In this document: positions 57,244 to 64,000 of the stretch, piece by piece | Position numbering within the stretch: the stretch's first letter is position 1 | Layout of the letters: each line of letters begins with the position of its first letter | NCBI GenBank assembly: GCA_963969595.1 | Contig: OZ018410.1 | Location: 682,001-746,000, forward strand | Source of the DNA: Neckera pumila | Taxonomy: Eukaryota; Streptophyta; Bryopsida; Hypnales; Neckeraceae | Length of the DNA stretch: 64,000 nucleotides | Reading direction: 5' to 3' | Notes under the pieces: generated by a model | Seen by the model: the letters and a program-made list of their open reading frames with translations, nothing else | Told to the model about the DNA's origin: nothing | Databases searched by the model: none | Program-made: the position numbers and the translations under genes

Positions 57244-59199
57244 GCAACAAATTCACATACTTGTTGCATTTTTCAATTTTCAAAATTTTAATGTGAGAAG
57301 CATTTGAAAATTTATTTAGGAAATGTAGTCTAATAGAAAAAGGGAATAAATATAAATTTTTTACATTGAAAGGAATAGTAGGGATGGAAAAAAACATTAT
57401 ACTAGACAATTTTAATTTGTATTGTAAACTATATCTGAAGAAAAGAATTCAAATTTGTATTTTTAGCAATTTTGAAAATACAAAGTTCAATCTGGTGTGA
57501 TTAAAATTAAAATACAAAAGTAATTATAATGATTTCCAAATTTTGCGAAGATGTTCCAAATAATATGCTGATAATATTGATTATTAAATTTCAAAAATTG
57601 ACATATATATAATTTTTTAAAATTTTTATAGGATCCAATTTGGTCAGTTTTGGCTTTCTATCCTTTTTTTTGTTGAAATTGTGTACAAATTTGAGAAAGC
57701 TTTTATTTTCCATTTTTTTAAACTAAAAAAATATTACATTTGCTTTAAATTCTAATATAATTTTTTGAAGGGGATAAAAAATCATTATTCATCTTTAAAA
57801 AAAAGTCTTCCCCCAAAGCTGCATTTTTTGCCTGTAAAGTTGATCATCCAAAATTTTATAATCTAAGTATCCAACAATCAATATTTTCCACAATTAATTC
57901 TATGCATACTAGACAAGAGAGTCTTTACTTTTATATGGTGAAAATTAAAAATTTCAAGCAAATCCATAGGCAAAAAAATATCAGAGTGGGACAATTTATA
58001 AAAAACCTCCATTGTCAAAAAGTTGTTGGGCCTTGAAGGATTAAGGAGATTGTACTCTAGGAAATAAAAGCACAGAAACATTCTATAAGTAGGAGAGCTA
58101 AAAAAGAAAACAATCTCAAATAAGTAGCTATCTTGACATTCTATTTGGTAAAAAATAGGATTTTTTTTTAGTAATTAAAAATAATTAATTTATAATGATT
58201 CTATAAAGATGTCATTTCACTAAAAGAACCAATTGTATAGTATTTTATATGATTCAAAATGTAAGCACAACAAAGCTTATTTTGAAGACTTTCATAAAAT
58301 ATATAATTAACTATTTAAAAAAAATTGATTTATAGTTGTTAGTGTACTAGAATACCTTTCCTTTGAAATTTCAACTCTAAGTTTGTTTTTTGGGACAAAA
58401 GAAATACTACCACTTTCCAAGTAGGCAAATGTAATATTCAATTGAGGACTATTTTTAAATAACAAAATAAATTTGAAGTATGGAAAAAAATTAGAAAAGG
58501 TGTATAATAGTTAGGAGTACCTAATCTAAGAATCTTGAATCTTTAAGAGCTATAATACAAAAGTTATTGCTAAAAAACTAATCAGTACACAATGTGTGAT
58601 AGAAAATAGTACAAGTATTTTTGCATTCATCTTGTACCACATTATGGAAGGTACAACATATACACATGATGTCACTCCAATGACCTCTATACTCCAATGT
58701 CTTCACAGATTTTGGATGATATCAATTCATGCTTGTAGTAAACAAAAAGAATGTTCAATATCATTGTAAACCACCTCTTGGTGTTTGGCAAAGTATCTTC
58801 TTCTCAATTAGTCAAGCAATAGTAGCAATCATAGTCACAACCATTGATTGTAAAGTGCATGTCTCATGAAACACCTATCCTGATATGTTGTGAACTAGGG
58901 GGAAGTGGTCAAGAAAATTTCAATCATTATTTGAACCGGCTATAGGTTTTAGGGTTTTAGGGTTTAGAATTTAGGGTTTAGAGGTTAATATTCAAGATGT
59001 CTACATTATTTGTTTTTGTTAGATAAGTATGGGAAAAAATTATCATACATAACTTATCAAGAATTCAGATAAAGAAAGTCTTTAATAAATGGTTTTGACT
59101 TTTGAATCTATATGAAAAGATGTACATAGTACTATAAATCTGGCTTTAAGAAAAAAATAACTTATGATTGTAATTTTGATTCAATGTACGTACATCAAT
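57244..59199. other. AT-rich, no recognisable gene
   Basis: Only short frames and A/T runs. The telomere-like run at 58,944 is listed separately. Confidence 0.4.
58944..58985 (+). repeat. Short degenerate telomere-like repeat
   Basis: GGTTTTAGGGTTTTAGGGTT followed by a TTTAGAATTTAGGGTTTAG run mixes TTTTAGGG and TTTAGGG units. At about 40 bases it is an interstitial relic, not a telomere; TTTAGGG is the common plant unit. Confidence 0.6.
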
Positions 59200-60126
59200 A
59201 TAACCTCTAAAAGCCCGTTGTCCCTTTGGGGGACAAATGTGTTTTTGGGCAAGTACCTACGGGCTGAATTTTCTCCTTGCTTCTTGAAATTTTTTGGGGA
59301 GGTAGAAAAACTAATTAGCTTCATAGGAATATAAATTTTTTCACAATCGGTGCCCGGGAACAAAGTTATGACCAAATAAGCTCAAAACAAGGGACGGCGG
59401 GCAGCAAAATATGTTTCAGTTTTTTTTGTTTTTTTTAAATATTTTTTTTTCTCATAGATTATATTTTTGTCTATCTAAAAAGCTTTGATTCATTTCAATT
59501 GGATTTGTTATGAGAAAGTTATGGACATTCTTGTTTTTCGGGCAATTAGAGCATCTTTTTGAAAAAAATAACTTGTAGGATTCATTTCTAAATGAAATAT
59601 TTCAAATTTTTCAGATTTTTTTTTTGCATGGTTTAGTTTGCTTGCTAGAACAATCTGACCATTGGGATTAGTGCATTTTAATTCCATCTAAAATATATGA
59701 ATAATTTCGATTTTCCTTCTATCTCGTACCTACTTCTACTTAACAATATTTTTATTAATGAAAATTAAGTTTTTTTGAATTTTTTTTTCTTGGGTAGATT
59801 GTCAACTCAATTCTCCACTATAAACATTTAAAGTTCAAAACTCTGTAGTATAAAAATTTTAAGTTACAAATGTTCAAGTCAAAAAATCCAGTCCCACAAT
59901 GTGCTGAAAAAATTTGTTTTTTTCACTTTAAACGTAGATATCTTGCAATCTGTGTGGTCAAAAAATTCTGAATTTTTTTCCACACATTCTCATACTAGTT
60001 AGGTGTAAGATCCTATGGTTAGATGTGCAAAAAAAACATTTTTAATTTCTTTTCACTCTTTGCTAAAAAAATGACAATTTTGGGTGTTTTTTGGCAGAAA
60101 AAAGGCCTTGGGCCTTTAGGGGTTAA
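59200..60126 (+). repeat. TTAA element family A, copy 14 (complete)
   Basis: It starts ATAACCTCTAAAAGCCCG and ends GGGCCTTTAGGGGTTAA, 927 bp. The left flank is ATAA, one change from TTAA. It carries the hairpin TTGTCCCTTTGGGGGACAA next to the left end. Non-coding. Confidence 0.8.
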
Positions 60127-60554
60127 AAAATCGATTGTAGGTAGTTTTGATTTAATTCATGAAGATTTTGAAATAATTGTGAATTTACAACATTATGTAT
60201 GCTTTTTGTTCCAAAAAATAATAATCATAATAATCATAATAATTATTTGAAGAGATATTATAAAAAATTATATCAAATGTGATTTTTTCAAAATTCTTAT
60301 CATAGGAGTATATTATTGTACTGTACAGGACATCATGATGCAATCTACATTTTTTTGTATTCCTATATTTTAGAAACTGGATATTAAGAAAATTTTCAAA
60401 ATTTTCAAGTGATGTAAGAACTAGACGACATCATTTTGTAAGGTCTTGCTTATAAGAAAAATGAGCTTTAAATAAATTTCATTCATTTTCGCTGTAAACA
60501 AGAATTGATGTGACTATTTATAAGTCCACTTCTTGGCTCTAGCAACCTCATGAC
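60127..60554. other. AT-rich, microsatellite
   Basis: An ATAATAATCATAATAATCAT run lies at about 60,219-60,246. No gene. Confidence 0.4.
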
Positions 60555-60863
60555 TTAACCCTAAATGCCCAAGGCATCCAAAATCTGGTGTTTGCAAAAC
60601 TTTGAAGTTAAATAAAACCTAACCAAGTTGCTATTTTTAGTAGTTTATATTTTTAGAAAGTTCTTCTTGAAATTGATTGATAGTTTATTTTATCTTGAAA
60701 ATAAATGATATTGATTTTTCTATTCAAGTTTTTGTATAAAGGTACCCATTGCAATCTTGACTTCCTATAGTGTTGAGAGCTCTTGGAAATGAGCCTCAAA
60801 TACACTAGATCTTGGAGAACAAATCACATTCAAAATTCATTTAAAAAAACTATAGAGTAGATT
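60555..60863. repeat. Subfamily C element, interrupted at TTAA
   Basis: It starts TTAACCCTAAATGCCCAAGG and follows the complement of 28,839-28,527 closely (AAACCTAACCAAGTTGCTA, GGTACCCATTGCAATCTTGA). After TAGAGTAGATTTTAA it breaks off: the relative at 28,195 continues with GAAGCC, while here CCCCTCACAGC follows. The break is exactly at a TTAA. Confidence 0.75.
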
Positions 60864-61720
60864 TTAACCCCTCACAGCTCAAGCGGCCGAAATATGGCCC
60901 CTCTGAATTTTCAAAACGTGTTTCACAACAATATGTGATCTGAATGAAGGTGAAATAAAAATCATAATTGGAGGGTTCAGGGAGGCCAATTCAGAGGTAC
61001 TTTTGGATGGGGCCTTCGTGGTGTGTGCAACCTGCATTCTTCATTTATATTCCAATTGACAAATATGGGACACGGCAATTGGTGCCCTCTATCCATATTC
61101 TGACCGGACATGGCCGATTAGAGACTGTTGTGCCTTGGATCCGCCCACACTATTTTGTACCCCTGTTCACCACAACTTCAAGTGTATTGACTTGGAGTGT
61201 GTTGCGAGGAGGCGCTTGTTGTCATGCAAGGTAGAAGAGGGGAGACGACGACGCTTGCACAATTTAGACATCGTTGTGCTAGGTAGCAATGGTGGTGCAT
61301 AGTGTGTGTGTGTGTGGTGGTGGTGGGGGGCAAGCTTCTGCAATCCATTGGAGGGTTTCAATTTGTGCAAATGGCAACAAGCTCGTGCAATGGCGACGCA
61401 AGCCGCCCAGCCGATTTGCGCAAGACAGATTTCCATCATGCTTGGATGCAGTGTCTACTTCTGGAGTTCAAATGTAGGTAGTGGATTCAGGGAGAAGGCG
61501 GCTGAGGCAGGATGAGGGTGTGTGGTGTAGTTGTGTTGTCTTTACTCCATGCGCTTCACAATGATGAACACAATTGCTGGTGGAGGAAGGCTGCCAATTT
61601 TGGACAAAGCCCTAGGGTTTACAAAGTACTCACAACGAAGGAGTGTAGGATGTAAGTAGACGCCCCACTTAGAATGCTCAAGAACGCCCTCCAAACCTCC
61701 AAGGCTTAGAATATTGTTAC
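60864..61720. other. Left end of a further TTAACCCC element; GT microsatellite
   Basis: TTAACCCCTCACAGCTC at 60,864 is placed precisely at the TTAA inside the interrupted subfamily C copy. No matching right end is seen before 64,000, so this insertion may be over 3 kb long. A (GT)n(GGT)n run is at 61,301-61,329. Overlapping frames at 60,968-61,515 show no domain. Confidence 0.45.
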
Positions 61721-61874
61721 TAATTGGTCATGACAATTATTTTATGGGCGGGAAGAACGACGGTAGAGGAAGTGTGGATAGTACAGGACAAACTATATTA
61801 TTGGGCACTTGGTAGTTGTGAGAGCCCACCAATTGCACAGAAGGTAGTGAACTGTTTGCAAGAGGGTTACTTGG

Positions 61875-63011
61875 TTGCTTTGTTGCAACCTCAGGAGAAG
61901 CACCACTAGCCTGCCCATCCTACCACCCGCAATTGGAGATACCTCTGTAGACGACACATTGCAAGATTGGTGGTCCAAGCTGTATCCAGAGGGGCATCCA
62001 TGGGAAATTTCTGATTTCCTCAACACCTTTTTCAGAACCAAGCAATGGCCAACCTTTTACAATGAAAAACATAGCCAGGTAATTAGCGGCGGAGGGCCTC
62101 CAAGCCTGATTGGGAAGTCAATTTAGCTAGGGTCCACTAATACTGGCAATGGCAAGGATTGTGCCCAGAGCGAAAGTGGAGTTACAACCCAATCCAACTG
62201 TACAGCAAACCATCGTCCACAATTTGGCAAATTGCCCTGTTTTGTTGGACCAAGGACTACAAGCTCACAATCAAATTCAAGCCCAGGGCCAATTTGACGG
62301 CGACCTAATTCAACCCTGCTGATAGACAGTCTGCGATCAAATTCCGAATGATTAGGGGGGCCGCAGAGTTGGGCGCGTTGGTCGAGGTAGGGGACGGAGG
62401 GGTGTAGCACCTGTGACGGAAAATGTCAATAGTGTTGGTGACTATCATGAGGCTCAAGGGGTAGGCCGTGCACGTAGAGGTTGTCGTGGACAAACTGAGG
62501 TAGGCAACGGAAGGACTGCGATTCGCTTTGAAGTTGACGATGCTGACTCCTTATCCGAGGGCAATGTTGCTCCCATGCGGGGTGGACGTGGCCAAGGACG
62601 CACTACCCGGAATGCGCGTGGTCAAGGGTCACCACTGTGGACCCAACTACATTCTCGGCCAAATCCACGTCTTTGCCTAGGCTACGTCGGAGGAAACAAA
62701 GTCAACGTGGAACAATTTGTCCTGGATGTAGAGGATTCCATGATCAACCAGAGGCTCAAGAGGCGTGCCAACTTTGGGAGCAGTATTACACTTCTTCTCC
62801 CAAAAAATTGCAGGCACTACAACGTGCCCGACAGGGCAGAGGTCCCCAATCTCGTTTAGAAAGTGAATTGCGATGGGAGCGCATCCCCATCTTGAATATG
62901 AGTGATGCTTTTGCGAATGCTGCTTGGACAGACAATTGGCTTACAACAATGACAGATTTAGCGGCAAGTGCACCTCCTATTCATGGGTCTAAGAAGGGGT
63001 TAGATTTGTAG
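61875..63011 (+). pseudogene. Scattered coding-like fragments, unrecognised
   Basis: Three plus-strand pieces look protein-like. First, about 61,900-62,080 encodes GDTSVDDTLQDWWSKLYPEG and a TKQWPTFYNEKHSQ end at a CAGGTAATT donor-like site. Second, 62,355-62,650 is rich in Arg and Gly (GGRGQGRTTRNARGQG) with an acidic patch (FEVDDADSLSEG). Third, 62,640-63,011 in another frame encodes a basic stretch, CPGCRGFHDQPEAQEACQLW and a helix to a stop at 63,011. RG-rich plus CxxC...H...C suggests nucleic-acid binding. Frame changes mean introns or decay. No family recognised. Confidence 0.35.
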
Positions 63012-63721
63012 TGGACTACAATGGACAATGCCTATACACCACCACTCCGCTGCATCCACCATGCGGCATTGGCTGTAGGTGCTTCCATGTCCGCAGCACT
63101 GCCGCCGCCAAGACCACTTATTGCTTATGTTCTAGGAGGACACAACTCAGCAAATCCTGGATGCAGCCTCCCAGATGAGGTGTGGGTTCCACTATGCATC
63201 CTAGAATACAATTCAATTCAGCGTAGTGGCTTGGAAGACTTCCTTGGCAAAGTGTGCCAATGATGGTTTGAAGATGGTGTGTACTGGTATGGCATGGAGT
63301 TTGGCGGGTCCATTGGCTGGAGGAAGATTGCTCAAGAAGATTGCAAGACACTTGATTTTCTCTACACCCCTCTTCCACGGCCTTATACAATGGCCAGTCC
63401 AGAAGGTGTGCCATGTCGGGCTCCTTCACCAGCCCATGATAAGAGCATTGGAGGGCTCGAAAATCAAGGCGGACTCCGATGCAATTCAGTGTCTATGGTC
63501 GGATCACCTGTGGGATCAAGGTGTTTTATTGAACATCATTGTTGACATAAAAACATGGGTTGTTTTATTTAATGTCCACAAAAATGCTTTCCAAAAAATA
63601 GTGAAAACATCCTAAAAAACATGGGTTTCTTATAGTGAAGGAAAGTCCTGTGGATGTTATTGCATATGCACCATTGAACAGATACAAAGTCTGAACCTCC
63701 GACTTCCAAAATTCATCGTGG

Positions 63722-64000
63722 ATGGCCGATTATAGCGATTTTGCAGGTAATTTGTCCGATGATGAGAATTGCGATTGGTTGCTTCTTGAGGATGAGGATG
63801 AGCGCTTGTCTATTGGAGAGTCATTGGATTTGGAGCATTATAAGGAATATTGTCATTTGCATTGTGAGCAAAAGTTACTTGTAGAGGACATTAGATGCCG
63901 CTATGCAGATTCAAAGTGGGCTCAGGCCCAACCAGAGCTTCTCGGAGATCAGGTAGGATTCCAAGGTCCTTGGCTTGGTCCCATTCATTGCAATAGCCGA
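63722..64000 (+). CDS. 5' part of an unrecognised gene, runs off the window
   Basis: From ATG 63,722 the frame is open for all 93 codons to the edge. The first 35 residues are strongly acidic (NLSDDENCDWLLLEDEDERL). Then comes a segment with Cys and His (YKEYCHLHCEQKLLVEDIRC). A CAGGTAGGA at about 63,950 could be a splice donor that would shorten the exon. Acidic starts are common in several transposase and regulatory families, including piggyBac, so membership there is only speculation. If the TTAACCCC element starting at 60,864 is long, this frame could lie within it. Confidence 0.4.
   Translation, partial: MADYSDFAGNLSDDENCDWLLLEDEDERLSIGESLDLEHYKEYCHLHCEQKLLVEDIRCRYADSKWAQAQPELLGDQVGFQGPWLGPIHCNSR

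Noticed and set aside
58944..58985. Chromosome end
   Set aside because: Only about five degenerate telomere-like units flanked on both sides by ordinary AT-rich DNA.
63551..63637. Right end of a CACTA element (ends TATAGTG, ACATGGG words repeated)
   Set aside because: No matching CACTATAAGAAA left end is present in the window, so the call cannot be supported.
1..64000. Standard tRNA or rRNA genes
   Set aside because: No segment folds into a convincing cloverleaf and no conserved rRNA stretch was seen.

Overview
This looks like nuclear DNA of a green plant, most likely a seedless streptophyte (charophyte alga, bryophyte or similar). One clear host gene is present: a six-exon gene for a PiT/PHO4-type phosphate transporter of the PTB kind. 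Its introns follow plant GT-AG rules, and PTB transporters are known from streptophyte algae and early-diverging land plants but not from seed plants. The other plant hints are a Myb/SANT-like pseudogene, a LINE fragment, degenerate TTTAGGG-like repeats, and Tourist-like and CACTA-like small elements. The species cannot be fixed from the sequence alone.

Layout. Positions 1-8,070 hold an AT-rich repeat copy, a GC-rich minisatellite, a SANT-domain pseudogene (2,813-3,860, minus) and the first copy of a gag-like or otherwise unrecognised gene family (5,662-7,596, minus). Positions 8,070-15,431 hold repeat fragments, a decayed minus-strand gene and the second copy of that family (13,273-14,934, minus). 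Positions 15,821-40,816 are mostly nested small elements, with a decayed three-exon gene (17,564-18,900, minus) and a decayed gene at 33,680-34,754 (plus). The transporter gene is at 41,658-44,794 (plus). From 45.7 to 60.9 kb there is a LINE remnant followed by dense small elements and tandem repeats. The last 3 kb contain scattered coding-like fragments and the start of an open reading frame that runs off the edge.

The dominant structure is a family of about 925-bp, AT-rich, non-coding elements bounded by TTAA and short inverted ends of the form CCCCTAAAGG...CCTTTAGGGG. I count about 13 to 15 copies in three or four subfamilies, in both orientations. Two observations argue that TTAA is a duplicated target site, as in the piggyBac superfamily. 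One copy has CTAA directly repeated on both sides. One repeat copy at 60,555 breaks off exactly at a TTAA that is uninterrupted in its relative at 28,195.

The second strong observation is regulatory. Four matches to the P1BS phosphate-starvation motif (GNATATNC) lie within 275 bp, 196-470 bp upstream of the phosphate transporter start codon. The transporter therefore looks like a single functional gene under phosphate-starvation control, sitting in DNA otherwise filled by decayed mobile elements. Most broken genes here keep one long frame interrupted only by stop codons.
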